NCBI GenBank assembly: GCA_964558415.1
Contig: CAZLDI010000014.1
Location: forward strand, 31,997 to 95,996
Reading direction: 5' to 3'
DNA length: 64,000 nt
DNA from: CAZLDI01 sp964558415
Lineage (GTDB): Bacteria; Chloroflexota; Dehalococcoidia; SM23-28-2; RBG-16-64-32
In this document: one piece after another, positions 33,944 to 42,791 of the stretch
How the letters are laid out: every line of letters begins with the position of its first letter
Position numbering within the stretch: the stretch's first letter is position 1
Made by a program: the position numbers and the translations under genes
The notes under the pieces: generated by a model
Seen by the model: the letters and a program-made list of their open reading frames with translations, nothing else
Database searches by the model: none
What the model was told of the DNA's origin: nothing

Positions 33944-36385
33944 ATGACCACTCCGGCAAAATCACTCAAGACTCTCGAGTACGACAAGATCATCGGCCGA
34001 CTGGTGAGCTTCTCTCAGACAGCTCTCGGCAAGGCCCTTGCCCTCGCCTTGACGCCATCGTCTGTGTACGAAGAGGTGATACGCCGCCAGCGGTTGACGG
34101 CCGAGGGGCGGAAGATACTGGAGATGAAGCCGAACGTCTCGCTCGGCGGCGTGCACGACATCGGCGGCCTCGTTTACCAGGCAAGCCTGGGTCACGCCCT
34201 GGAGCCGGGCGAGCTACTGGACGTACGAGAGACGCTCTCTCAGGGGCGGACCGTGCACGAAACACTGGATCGCCTGCGCGTCTTCGTGCCACACCTCGCC
34301 GAGATCGCCGACCGCATCGCCGACTTCCGTGCCATAACAGCCGAGATCGGCCGCTGTATTGGCCCTCGAGGCGAGGTCCTCGACGCGGCGTCGCCCGTGC
34401 TAGCAGAGCTGCGTCGTGAGGCGCGCGTCGCGCACGACCGTCTGCAGGCGCGCTTGAGCCAGCTACTCAATGCCGCTCGGCCGGCGATCCAGGAGCCGAT
34501 CGTCACACTAAGGGGCGGCCGATACGTGATTCCCGTGAAGGCGGAGTTGCGGGCACAAGTGCCGGGCATTGTGCATGACGTCTCGGCCTCGGGCGCGACG
34601 GTGTTCCTGGAGCCGCTGGAGACGGTGGAGATGGGGAACCGCTGGCGAGAGATGCTGGCCGAGGAGCAGCGCGAGATCGCGCGCATCTTGCGCCAGCTAT
34701 CGGCAAGCGTCGGTTCGCGCGCGGACGAGATCGCGGCGGCGACGGAGGCGCTCGCGGAGATCGACCTCACGCTGGCGAAGGCGCGACTCGGCACGGCGCT
34801 AGCGGCCACGGAGTTGCCACACGAAGGAAACGGCCAGCCCTGGATCAGGGAGGAGCCGGGGGCGCTTCTGCTCGTGAATGCCCGGCATCCGCTGCTGGGC
34901 AAGGAGCAAGGGGCGAACGCCGAGGTCGTACCTGTAACCGTGTGGCTGGGGAAGGACGCTGGTCGACCCAGGCAGGAAGGCGAGGTGTTCAGCGTTCTGC
35001 TGATTACCGGGCCCAACACCGGCGGTAAGACGGTAGCGCTGAAAACGGCGGGGCTGCTGGCCCTGATGGCCCAGGCCGGTCTGCCCGTGCCGGCAGAAAG
35101 CGATTCACGTCTTCCGGTCTTCGACGCGGTGTACGCCGACATCGGTGATGAGCAGTCGATCGAGCAATCGCTGTCGACGTTCAGCTCGCATATCGGGAAT
35201 ATCGTCTCGGTCCTGCGGGCAGCGACGGAGCGATCGCTTGTGCTGCTGGATGAACTGGCCGCTGGAACCGACCCGGCCGAAGGCTCCGCCCTGGCCAAGG
35301 CCATTCTGGTACATCTGCTGGAGGTCGGCTGCCTGACGATAGCCACCACCCATCACGGAGAGCTCAAGGCGTTCGCGCACGTGACGCCCGGAGTCATGAA
35401 CGCCTCCGTGGAGTTCGACGCCGAGACGCTTTCGCCCACGTACCGTCTGCATATCGGCCTCCCTGGGCAGTCCAACGCCCTTGCAATCGCGCAGCGATTG
35501 GGCATGCCGGATGACGTGCTGGAGCGGGCGCGGGCGGATGTCGGAGAAGATCGGCTGGCGGTGGAGTCTTTGATCACGCACCTGCACCGCGAGAAGGAGG
35601 CGGCGGAGACGGCGACCGCGGAGCAACGAGCGGCCGCACGCGAGGCGCAGAAGGCGCGGGCGCAGGTCACGAAGGAGCTCCAGGCGCTCGAGTCCAACCG
35701 CGACCGGCTGATCGAAAAGACGCGCCAGGAAATGGAGGCGGAGCTATCACAGGCCAGATTACGGTTGCGGGAGGCGGCGAAGGAGATGCAACGCGCAGAA
35801 CGGACCAACGTCTTCGAGCGGGCGGCCTCGATTGAGGCGGCTCAGAAAGACGTGGTCGCTGTCGAAGAGTCACTCAAGCAAGTCGAGCAGAAGAAGAAGC
35901 GACGGCGTAAGGCACCCCTACCGTCAATCGCGCCAGGGGACCGCGTATTCTTGCGCGACGTTCCCACCCCGGGCGAGGCGATCACGGAGCCAGACGCGAC
36001 CGGGGAGCTTGAGGTCTCGCTCGGAGCGCTACGGGCGAAGGTGAACGTGACGCAGATCGAACGAGTCGAGGCGACAGAGAAGGGACGCGACGCGAGGGAC
36101 GTGGGCCACGCCCTGGACCGATTCCCGAGCGAGTTCCTGGTCTCGCCGGAGCTGGACCTGCGGGGGATGACCGTGGATGAAGCGCTGATGCTGATCGACC
36201 AGAGGCTGGATGAGGCTTCACGGGCGGGCGTCAGCGAACTGCGGATCATTCACGGGAAGGGGACGGGGACGCTCCGGCGCGCAGTGCGAGAGATGCTTGG
36301 CCGCCACGCACTCGTGCAGGGTCACGAACCGGCGGCGGCCAAAGCGGGCGGTGAGGGCGTAACGGTTGTGGCGGTCGCTCACTAG
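33944..36385 (+). CDS. mutS2: MutS2 endonuclease/ATPase
   Basis: 813 residues: an N-terminal core, an ABC-type ATPase with GPNTGGKT (356-363) and LLDELAAGTDPAEGSALA, a long coiled coil, and a C-terminal Smr nuclease domain (LDLRGMTVDEALMLID ... IIHGKGTGTLRRAVRE). It lacks the mismatch-recognition domain of MutS. MutS2 suppresses homologous recombination and also acts on collided ribosomes in some bacteria. Confidence 0.95.
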   Translation: MTTPAKSLKTLEYDKIIGRLVSFSQTALGKALALALTPSSVYEEVIRRQRLTAEGRKILEMKPNVSLGGVHDIGGLVYQASLGHALEPGELLDVRETLSQGRTVHETLDRLRVFVPHLAEIADRIADFRAITAEIGRCIGPRGEVLDAASPVLAELRREARVAHDRLQARLSQLLNAARPAIQEPIVTLRGGRYVIPVKAELRAQVPGIVHDVSASGATVFLEPLETVEMGNRWREMLAEEQREIARILRQLSASVGSRADEIAAATEALAEIDLTLAKARLGTALAATELPHEGNGQPWIREEPGALLLVNARHPLLGKEQGANAEVVPVTVWLGKDAGRPRQEGEVFSVLLITGPNTGGKTVALKTAGLLALMAQAGLPVPAESDSRLPVFDAVYADIGDEQSIEQSLSTFSSHIGNIVSVLRAATERSLVLLDELAAGTDPAEGSALAKAILVHLLEVGCLTIATTHHGELKAFAHVTPGVMNASVEFDAETLSPTYRLHIGLPGQSNALAIAQRLGMPDDVLERARADVGEDRLAVESLITHLHREKEAAETATAEQRAAAREAQKARAQVTKELQALESNRDRLIEKTRQEMEAELSQARLRLREAAKEMQRAERTNVFERAASIEAAQKDVVAVEESLKQVEQKKKRRRKAPLPSIAPGDRVFLRDVPTPGEAITEPDATGELEVSLGALRAKVNVTQIERVEATEKGRDARDVGHALDRFPSEFLVSPELDLRGMTVDEALMLIDQRLDEASRAGVSELRIIHGKGTGTLRRAVREMLGRHALVQGHEPAAAKAGGEGVTVVAVAH

Positions 36386-36420
36386 GGCGCGCCTCTACGC
36401 CGCGTAGTACAATCTGCGAC

Positions 36421-36900
36421 GTGACTGCATCGGACCCGATCCTGACCTCGGCGCGCGCCGTGCTGCGGACGTGCCGCGATGACATGCGCTCCAGCATCGA
36501 CGGACTGCCTCCGGAAGCGCTTAACTGGCGCCCGATCGAGAGCGACACGAACTCGATTGCGGTGATGGCCCATCACGCGCTGATGTCGACGCGAGCCTGG
36601 CTTTGCGTCACCGTCAAGGAGCCTGTGCCGGAACGCGACCGGCCCGCTGAATTCGAAGTCTCTTACCCTGATGCCGACTCGCTTCTGGCGTTTGTTGACG
36701 ACATGGTTGAGCGCTGCCTGGCGCTCATCGATAGGAGCCGGGTCGTCGATTGGGGATCGCTGCGGCGCGCCTGGGACCCGTCTGCCGACCGGGAGTTCTT
36801 CGCCGCCTGGACGCTGCTCCACGCGCTGGAGCACCTGCGCGAGCATGTGGGACAGATATCGCTTACGCGACAGCTCTGGGAGCAAGCCACCCCGCAGTGA
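36421..36900 (+). CDS. DinB-family protein
   Basis: A 159-residue DinB-like four-helix bundle (NSIAVMAHHALMSTRAWL, HALEHLREHVGQISLTRQL) with metal-site histidines. Its TGA overlaps the cofD GTG by 4 nt, so it is co-translated with F420 biosynthesis. In actinobacteria some DinB-like proteins use F420 or thiol cofactors, which could explain the link, but function is unassigned. Confidence 0.8.
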   Translation: MTASDPILTSARAVLRTCRDDMRSSIDGLPPEALNWRPIESDTNSIAVMAHHALMSTRAWLCVTVKEPVPERDRPAEFEVSYPDADSLLAFVDDMVERCLALIDRSRVVDWGSLRRAWDPSADREFFAAWTLLHALEHLREHVGQISLTRQLWEQATPQ

Positions 36901-37826
36901 TCACGGTGCTCGCCGGTGGCGTCGGCGCCGCGCGGTTTCTGCAAGGGTTGCTCGCCGTGCACCGCCCGTCTGACGTCACGATCATCTCGAACGTCGGCGA
37001 CGACGCGGACTTCTTCGGTCTGCATGTCTCGCCGGACATCGACATCGTCCTCTATCACCTTTCGGGAATCGCCGACGAGGAGCGAGGCTTTGGGGTCAGG
37101 GGCGACACCTTCTCCGTCCTGGAGGCGATCTCGAAATACGGATACGACACCTGGTTTCAGCTTGGCGACCGCGACCTGGCGACGTGCATCACACGCACTG
37201 ACCTGCTGCGCCGCGGACGGACGCTATCGGAAGCCACGGCCGAGATCGCGAGCGCGCTCCTGGTGCCCGCCCGCATTACGCCCGTGACGGACGAGCCAGT
37301 ACGGACGAAGATACGGACGGACGAAGGGCTACTGGACTTCCAGGAGTTCTTTGTGCGCAGGCGGACAGAAGGGACGGTGCGAGAGATAATCTTCGCCGGT
37401 TCCGAAACCGCGCGCGCGGCGCCCGGTGTGCTGGAGGCGATCCAGGAAGCGGCGGCGGTTATCCTTACGCCGTCGAATCCGTTGGTCAGCATCGGGCCGC
37501 TGCTATCGGTTGAGGGTGTGCGCGACGCGCTCCGCGAGACGAACGCGAGAGTCGGGGCCGTAAGCCCGATTGTGGGCGGCAGGGCGCTCAAGGGTCCGGC
37601 GGACCGGATGCTGCGAGACCAGGGGATGGACTCGAGCGCCGCCACGATCGCCGCGCTGTACAAGGACTTTCTCGACGTTCTGGTGATCGATGACGCAGAC
37701 GCCTCGCTGAAACAGCAGATCGAGGCGCTGGGTGTCGATGTCGTGGTCACGGATACGATAATGTCGTCGCTGGAGAAGAAGTCGGCCCTGGCGCGAACGG
37801 TGCTCGCAGCGGTCGGTGGCGCATGA
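36897..37826 (+). CDS. cofD: 2-phospho-L-lactate transferase CofD (F420 biosynthesis)
   Basis: 309 residues from GTG 36897, giving the family N-terminus ITVLAGGVGAARFLQGL; longer frames run through the dinB gene. Other motifs are ISNVGDDADFFGLHVSPDID, WFQLGDRDLATCITRTD and PSNPLVSIGPLL. CofD joins the phospho-lactyl/enolpyruvyl donor from CofC to the deazaflavin Fo. cofC overlaps by 4 nt. Confidence 0.94.
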   Translation: MITVLAGGVGAARFLQGLLAVHRPSDVTIISNVGDDADFFGLHVSPDIDIVLYHLSGIADEERGFGVRGDTFSVLEAISKYGYDTWFQLGDRDLATCITRTDLLRRGRTLSEATAEIASALLVPARITPVTDEPVRTKIRTDEGLLDFQEFFVRRRTEGTVREIIFAGSETARAAPGVLEAIQEAAAVILTPSNPLVSIGPLLSVEGVRDALRETNARVGAVSPIVGGRALKGPADRMLRDQGMDSSAATIAALYKDFLDVLVIDDADASLKQQIEALGVDVVVTDTIMSSLEKKSALARTVLAAVGGA

Positions 37827-38476
37827 TCGCCGCGCTTGTTCCCGCGAAGGCGCTCGATCAGGCGAAGGGACGCCTGGCCGCGCTCTTCAGCGAGGATGAA
37901 CGCCGGCGGCTGGCGCTCACAATGCTGGAGGACGTGCTCCGCAGCCTTCACGCCGTGTCGAGTATCGATCGCGTCGCCGTTGTCAGTCCCGATGCCGACG
38001 TGCTAACGCGGACCTGCGAGCTCGGCGCGCAAGCGATCGCCGAGGCCACCGTGACTCGCGGCATCAATCAGGCGCTCCTTCACGCCGTGCGAGAGATGAC
38101 GCTGGGACCCGCCGACACGCTGCTGATCATCCTCGCCGACGTGCCCGCCGCGACGCCGGGAGACATCCAGGCTTCGCTCGCCGCGCTGGAAGAGGGTCAC
38201 GGAGTCGTGATCTGCCCATCTAGCGATAACGGGACGAGCCTTCTGGCGCTGCGACCGCCGGACGCCATTCCCTTTCGTTTCGGGCAGCGATCGTTCACGG
38301 CTCACAAACGGGAGGCGGCGGTCCGCGGCGTACGCATGGAGGTCTTGCGGGTCGAGCGGCTGTCGCGGGACCTCGACACTCCGGAGGACGTGCGCTACTT
38401 ACTGGAGCATCCAGCGGAGACGGTCACCCACCGTCTACTCTCTGAACTCGGTACTTCTCAACGGTTGGCGCGATGA
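37823..38476 (+). CDS. cofC: 2-phospho-L-lactate (or PEP) guanylyltransferase CofC
   Basis: A 217-residue nucleotidyltransferase with ALVPAKALDQAKGRLA, IILADVPAATPGDI, PSSDNGTSLLALRPP and LSRDLDTPEDV. It activates phospholactate or phosphoenolpyruvate with GTP for CofD. The nitroreductase next door, like the FbiB C-terminus, would fit the PEP (dehydro-F420) route. Confidence 0.93.
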   Translation: MIAALVPAKALDQAKGRLAALFSEDERRRLALTMLEDVLRSLHAVSSIDRVAVVSPDADVLTRTCELGAQAIAEATVTRGINQALLHAVREMTLGPADTLLIILADVPAATPGDIQASLAALEEGHGVVICPSSDNGTSLLALRPPDAIPFRFGQRSFTAHKREAAVRGVRMEVLRVERLSRDLDTPEDVRYLLEHPAETVTHRLLSELGTSQRLAR

Positions 38477-39084
38477 GCGGCCCGGTATCCAGGGCGATTG
38501 CGGCTCGGCGATCCGTCAGGCGGTTCGCGCCGGTGGTCGTGGACGCTGAGACAGTGAGAGAGCTGGTTGAACTGGCGTGCGCGGCACCGGCGCCACACCA
38601 CTCGCAGCCGTGGCGGTTCGTAGATGTCGTCTCCTCTGACGCCCGCAACCGGCTCGCCGACGCAATGACCGAGTCATGGAGGGCCGACCTCGAGCGCGAG
38701 GGGGCATCGGTACACGAGATCGCGAAGGTGCTGGGCCGCTCACAGGCGCAGATTGAGGAAGCGCCGGCGCTGCTGATCGCCTGTTTGACGCTCGGGGAAG
38801 CGCGCCGGTGGCCGCAGCGCGCGAGGCAGCGCGCCGAGCGAGACATGTTCGTGCAGAGCCTGGGCGCGGCGCTCCAGAACATACTGCTGGCAGCGGGAGA
38901 GCGCGGGCTGGCAGGATACCTGAAGGGCGCGCCGTTGTTCTGCGGCGGCGCGATACGCGTGGCTCTGGAGCTGCCGGCGGACTGGCAGCCGGCGTTCCTG
39001 GTGCTGCTTGGCTACGCCGAGGAGGGCTTCGAACCCCCACCGCGGCCTGAGCAATCAATCGACGAGTTCCTACTGGAGCGCTGA
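38473..39084 (+). CDS. FbiB-like nitroreductase, candidate dehydro-F420-0 reductase
   Basis: A 203-residue nitroreductase fold (AIAARRSVRRF, ACAAPAPHHSQPWRFVDV, GAALQNILLAAGERGLAGYLKGAP) resembling the C-terminal domain of mycobacterial FbiB. That domain reduces dehydro-F420-0 made from PEP. It overlaps cofC by 4 nt. The gamma-glutamyl ligase (CofE) domain that FbiB carries is absent here and must be encoded elsewhere. Confidence 0.82.
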   Translation: MSGPVSRAIAARRSVRRFAPVVVDAETVRELVELACAAPAPHHSQPWRFVDVVSSDARNRLADAMTESWRADLEREGASVHEIAKVLGRSQAQIEEAPALLIACLTLGEARRWPQRARQRAERDMFVQSLGAALQNILLAAGERGLAGYLKGAPLFCGGAIRVALELPADWQPAFLVLLGYAEEGFEPPPRPEQSIDEFLLER

Positions 39085-39086
39085 CG

Positions 39087-39929
39087 GTGCCTCACACCTA
39101 CACGAACGGGATCGTGACGTTCTACGAGGACACCGGGGATGGGCCGGTCGTGGTCCTGGTCCATGGCTACGCGGGGGATCATACGATGTGGGATGGGCAG
39201 GCGCCGCGCCTGGTGCGAGCGGGGTTCCGGGTCGTCCGGCACGATGTCCGCGGGCACGGGCGATCGATGATAGCGCCGGACGGGTACACCTGGGAGAACT
39301 ACTCGAAGGACCTGGCGAATCTGCTGGACCGTCTGAACGTCGAGCGTCCGGTTGCTGAAGGCCTGGAAGTGGGCGCGGCGCACATAGTGGGGCTATCGAT
39401 GGGTGGCGGCATCGCCCTTCAGTTCGCGCTGGATTTCCCGCAGCGAGTTCTCTCGCTCACGCTGGTGGACTCCACTCTCCCCGGATTCACCTATAGCGGC
39501 GAAACGAGCCGGGGGACCGTCGAGCTTAGGGAGGCGGTAGCTCGCGAAGGGCCACGATCTGCATTCGAGCGCGTCTGGCTGGCGCACCCGTTCTTCGACG
39601 GCATCCGGCGCCACCCAGACCGGTTCGCGGAGCTTGCTGAGACGATCCTGCGCTTCCAGGCACCCGACATGCGCGAGGGGGCACGACCTCCTGACTACGC
39701 GCCGGACCTCACCACACGACTCGGCGAGATCCGCGCGCCCGCACTGGTGGTTGTGGGCGAGAACGATGATCCCGACTTTCGAATCATCGCCGATCTATTC
39801 GCCCGGAACCTGCCCAACACCCGCCAGGAGGTGATGCCGGATTGCTGGCACCTGCCGCCGCTGGAGCACCCCGAGCTATTCAACGAGATGCTGGTAGGGT
39901 TCATTTCGGCCGCAGAGGGCAGAAGGTGA
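39087..39929 (+). CDS. Alpha/beta hydrolase
   Basis: A 280-residue alpha/beta hydrolase: oxyanion region LVHGYAG, nucleophile in GLSMGGGIAL, acid in VVGENDDPDF, and histidine in DCWHLPPLEHP. It starts 2 bp after the nitroreductase. The substrate is unknown; location in the F420 operon may reflect shared expression only. Confidence 0.85.
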   Translation: MPHTYTNGIVTFYEDTGDGPVVVLVHGYAGDHTMWDGQAPRLVRAGFRVVRHDVRGHGRSMIAPDGYTWENYSKDLANLLDRLNVERPVAEGLEVGAAHIVGLSMGGGIALQFALDFPQRVLSLTLVDSTLPGFTYSGETSRGTVELREAVAREGPRSAFERVWLAHPFFDGIRRHPDRFAELAETILRFQAPDMREGARPPDYAPDLTTRLGEIRAPALVVVGENDDPDFRIIADLFARNLPNTRQEVMPDCWHLPPLEHPELFNEMLVGFISAAEGRR

Positions 39930-39976
39930 CTTGCGCACGTGGCCGTGCATTCAGGTGATCTTTAGCAGGAGGGCCC

Positions 39977-40585
39977 ATGGACGTATTTGAGGTGATCAAC
40001 ACTACACGGGCGATGCGCCGGCTGAAGCCGGACGATGTGCCGGATGAACTTCTGTGGAAGGTGCTGGACGCAGCGATCCGCGCACCAAGCGGTGGGAATC
40101 GGCAACCATGGGGCTTCATCGTGGTCCGCGACGCCGAGACCAAAGAGAAGATCGCGGCGTGGTATCTGGAGGCATGGAACGCCACCTACGGCCGTATCAG
40201 GGACACAGTCACCGCCGACGCCAGCGGCGCGCGAATGTACGGCTCGGCAGACCATCTCGCGAATCACTTGGCGGAGGCGCCGGTACTGATCATCGCGTGT
40301 GTGCAGGCCGGAGCGATGGGCACTTCTCCCTCCGGCTCCTACATCTACCCGGCCGTGCAGAACCTGATGCTGGCGGCGCGCGCCCTGGGCTTGGGCACCA
40401 CCCTCACGACCCTGCACCGGGCGCACGAGGCCGATGTGAAGGCGCTGCTGGGCATTCCCGACAGCGTCGAGACCATGGCCCTGATACCGCTCGGCTGGCC
40501 AACGGGGAAGTTTGGCGCGGGACCGCGCCGGCCCGTCGAGGAGGTCGCTCACTGGGAGAAATGGGGTGCGACGCGGGGCAGGTGA
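39977..40585 (+). CDS. Nitroreductase-family flavoprotein
   Basis: A 202-residue nitroreductase (NTTRAMRRLKPDDVP, AAIRAPSGGNRQPWGFIVVRD, YPAVQNLMLAARALGLGTTLTTL) expected to bind FMN. AGGAGG precedes the ATG. It is distinct from the FbiB-like protein. The stop overlaps the GNAT start (GTGA). Confidence 0.88.
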   Translation: MDVFEVINTTRAMRRLKPDDVPDELLWKVLDAAIRAPSGGNRQPWGFIVVRDAETKEKIAAWYLEAWNATYGRIRDTVTADASGARMYGSADHLANHLAEAPVLIIACVQAGAMGTSPSGSYIYPAVQNLMLAARALGLGTTLTTLHRAHEADVKALLGIPDSVETMALIPLGWPTGKFGAGPRRPVEEVAHWEKWGATRGR

Positions 40586-41130
40586 GGATCCGGGCCGCGA
40601 CCGAAGCCGACCTCCCCGCGCTGACGCGCCTCGACCTCACCTACCCCACCGACCGCTTCCTCGCGATAGATCGCTCGGGCGATCCGCCGGAGCATACGTT
40701 CGTTCTGCGCTGGCGGAACCGGCTGCCGACGACGATGGCTGTGTACGACGAACTATCGCTGCAAGGGCTACGGCGGGCGCTTTCGCGGGCCGATTTGTTC
40801 CTCGTAGCCGAGAGCGAAGGCGAAGTCATAGGCTACCTGATGATCGTCGTTCCCTCGCGGACGGATGCCGCGGAGATCACGGACTTGGCGGTCGACATCG
40901 CGTCGCGGAGGCTGGGGCCGGGTCGGGCGCTGGTGCTGGAGGCGCTCGACTGCGCACGGCAGCGTTCGTATCGCTCCCTCTGGGTGGAGCCGCGCGGGCC
41001 GACAATTTCGGCAGCGATCCTCTTCTACACGTCACTAGGCTTCCGTCTGTCGGGATTTAACGACCGGATGTACTCAAACCGCGACAACGAGGATGGCCGG
41101 CCGACGGTGTCTATGCACTTCGAGACTTAG
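40582..41130 (+). CDS. GNAT-family acetyltransferase
   Basis: 182 residues from GTG 40582, overlapping the preceding stop; longer frames shadow the nitroreductase. It has RAATEADLPALTRLD, ESEGEVIGYLMIVV, ITDLAVDIASRRLGPGRALVLEALDCAR and ILFYTSLGF. The substrate is unknown. Its end overlaps the converging phosphotransferase stop. Confidence 0.82.
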   Translation: MRIRAATEADLPALTRLDLTYPTDRFLAIDRSGDPPEHTFVLRWRNRLPTTMAVYDELSLQGLRRALSRADLFLVAESEGEVIGYLMIVVPSRTDAAEITDLAVDIASRRLGPGRALVLEALDCARQRSYRSLWVEPRGPTISAAILFYTSLGFRLSGFNDRMYSNRDNEDGRPTVSMHFET

Positions 41131-41945
41131 AGAGTCGCTCTGCGCTTCTCTTCGAGGAATTTCAGGAGCACCGGCATCTCGCTCTCGATGCCATCAGCCA
41201 CCCGCGCCGCTGCGATCGGCACCTCCCAGCGCGAGAGGGCAGCCATGTCCAATGACCGACGGCGCCGATAAGCCTGCAAATAACGCCAGAGCAATATCCT
41301 CCCGCCGAGGCGCGCGAGAAGACGCACAACCAGCGGTGAGCCGGGCGGCGGCTCGCCCACGCGCAGTATCAGGTTTGTCCGCGCGACGTCGGCGGCTGGG
41401 TCGCCGCGCGCGGCATTCGTCCAGTCGATGACGACTGGGCCGTCGGCTGTTCGCAGCATGTTTCCCGGGTGAAAGTCACCGTGGCAGAGCCTGTCGCCGT
41501 CCGGCAGCCGGTCCAGCGCTGCGAGCGCGAAAGTCTTCAGTTCCGAAGAGAGTTTCTGGCAGGAGACGATCCGGCTCCGCAGCGTCGCGCGCAGGGTCGG
41601 GAGGTCGCTGGACGCGACGGCCTCGTGCAGCTGCGCGTGCACCCGGCCCGACAGTGCGCCGACGGAGAAGACGAGCCAGGGCTGCTTGCCGAAAAGCGTC
41701 AAATAGTCCGTGCCTTTGATTCTCTCCATAACGAGCCCCGGCCGCCCCATCACGGTGGTCTTCTCGACCACAGCTGGCACGCGGACGCCGCTCGCCCTCG
41801 CCGCCTCAATGGCAGCCGCCTGGAGGTCGTTCTGCCTCTGGGCATCCGAATGACGAAGCAGGCGCAGGATCGTACCGTCTTCCCACGCGAACATCTCGGC
41901 CTCGCGGCCTTCCGCGATCTTGATCAGGTCGGGCGGCTCTGCCAA
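41127..41945 (-). CDS. APH-family phosphotransferase
   Basis: About 272 residues from TTG 41945; upstream extension runs into the divergent methyltransferase. The kinase-fold motifs are LCHGDFHPGNMLRTADGPVVIDWTNAARGDPAADVAR with the Brenner HGDxxxxN and DFG-like DW. Relatives phosphorylate small molecules such as choline, homoserine or aminoglycosides. The start is uncertain. Confidence 0.78.
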   Translation of the reverse strand: MAEPPDLIKIAEGREAEMFAWEDGTILRLLRHSDAQRQNDLQAAAIEAARASGVRVPAVVEKTTVMGRPGLVMERIKGTDYLTLFGKQPWLVFSVGALSGRVHAQLHEAVASSDLPTLRATLRSRIVSCQKLSSELKTFALAALDRLPDGDRLCHGDFHPGNMLRTADGPVVIDWTNAARGDPAADVARTNLILRVGEPPPGSPLVVRLLARLGGRILLWRYLQAYRRRRSLDMAALSRWEVPIAAARVADGIESEMPVLLKFLEEKRRATL

Positions 41946-41984
41946 AGCAACCGCTATTATATGCGCGTAAGGAAGGCCAGAGAC

Positions 41985-42764
41985 GTGACCGGGATCACAC
42001 CAATCAACTATGACGCGTGGGCGCAGAAGTACGACGCGACACGAGGAATCAGCCCGAGTGTGCTGCGGCCACTGCTGGAGGCGCTTGGATCGGCGAACGG
42101 CCGTTCGCTGCTGGACATCGGCGGTGGCACCGGGAACTACAGCATCGCGCTGGCCGATGCCGGTTTCCGTGTGCTGCACTGCGATCCGTCGCCGGGCATG
42201 GCTCGGCAGGCCGGCTCGAAGGGCGCTGGCACCGTCATTGCGGACGGTCAGCGGCTGCCGTTCAGGGACCGGAGCTTCGACTGTGCGATCGCGATCAAGG
42301 TGCTGAATCACGTGACAGACCGCCTCCTATTCGCCCGAGAAGCCCGCCGCGTCTCCCGCGATGGCCCCGTCCTCCTGGTGCACGCCACTAAGGAATCAAT
42401 CGCCGCGAACTGGATCAGCCACTACATCCCGGCGCTGTTGGACCAGGAGCGGTTCGAGCCTGAGGCTTCGACCATCGACGACCTGGTGAATGCCGGCTTC
42501 TCGGTCGAGGTACGGTATATCCACTACGAGGACATGGTCGACGGCTCGGCGCAAGCGCTGAAGCGCTTCCCGGCGGCGTTCCTGACGGACGAGCCCATCA
42601 TGAACACGTCCCTGTTGTCGCGCCTACCGGAGAACCTGCGCGCGGAGGCGTTGCGCGCGATCAGGCGGGACTACGCTTCCGGTCGGCTCCGCGAGGTAAT
42701 GGCGCGGTACGAGGAGTTATCAGCGCAGCACGGGGACGGGACGATGTTTATCGCACGGCCGTAG
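41985..42764 (+). CDS. SAM-dependent methyltransferase (class I)
   Basis: 259 residues from GTG 41985, preceded by AAGGAAGG; ATG 41961 would add eight residues without a ribosome site. It has SAM motif LLDIGGGTGNYSIAL, then DPSPGMARQA, ADGQRLPFRDRSFDCAIAIKVLNHV. The small-molecule acceptor is unknown. Its stop codon lies in the loop of a strong hairpin. Confidence 0.85.
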   Translation: MTGITPINYDAWAQKYDATRGISPSVLRPLLEALGSANGRSLLDIGGGTGNYSIALADAGFRVLHCDPSPGMARQAGSKGAGTVIADGQRLPFRDRSFDCAIAIKVLNHVTDRLLFAREARRVSRDGPVLLVHATKESIAANWISHYIPALLDQERFEPEASTIDDLVNAGFSVEVRYIHYEDMVDGSAQALKRFPAAFLTDEPIMNTSLLSRLPENLRAEALRAIRRDYASGRLREVMARYEELSAQHGDGTMFIARP

Positions 42765-42781
42765 AACCGGCCGTGCGATAA
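42748..42781. terminator. Perfect 14-bp hairpin containing the methyltransferase stop codon
   Basis: 42748-42761 pairs perfectly with 42768-42781 around a 6-nt loop that contains TAG 42762-42764. No T-run follows, so it may attenuate rather than terminate. The 3' arm includes TGC-GATAAT, an extended -10 for rarA. Confidence 0.6.
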
Positions 42782-42791
42782 TGGGCCAGAG

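Noticed and set aside
34240..35349. A 369-codon frame antisense to mutS2
   Set aside because: It is a Ser/Arg-rich shadow of a high-GC gene; mutS2 on the other strand is full length and conserved.
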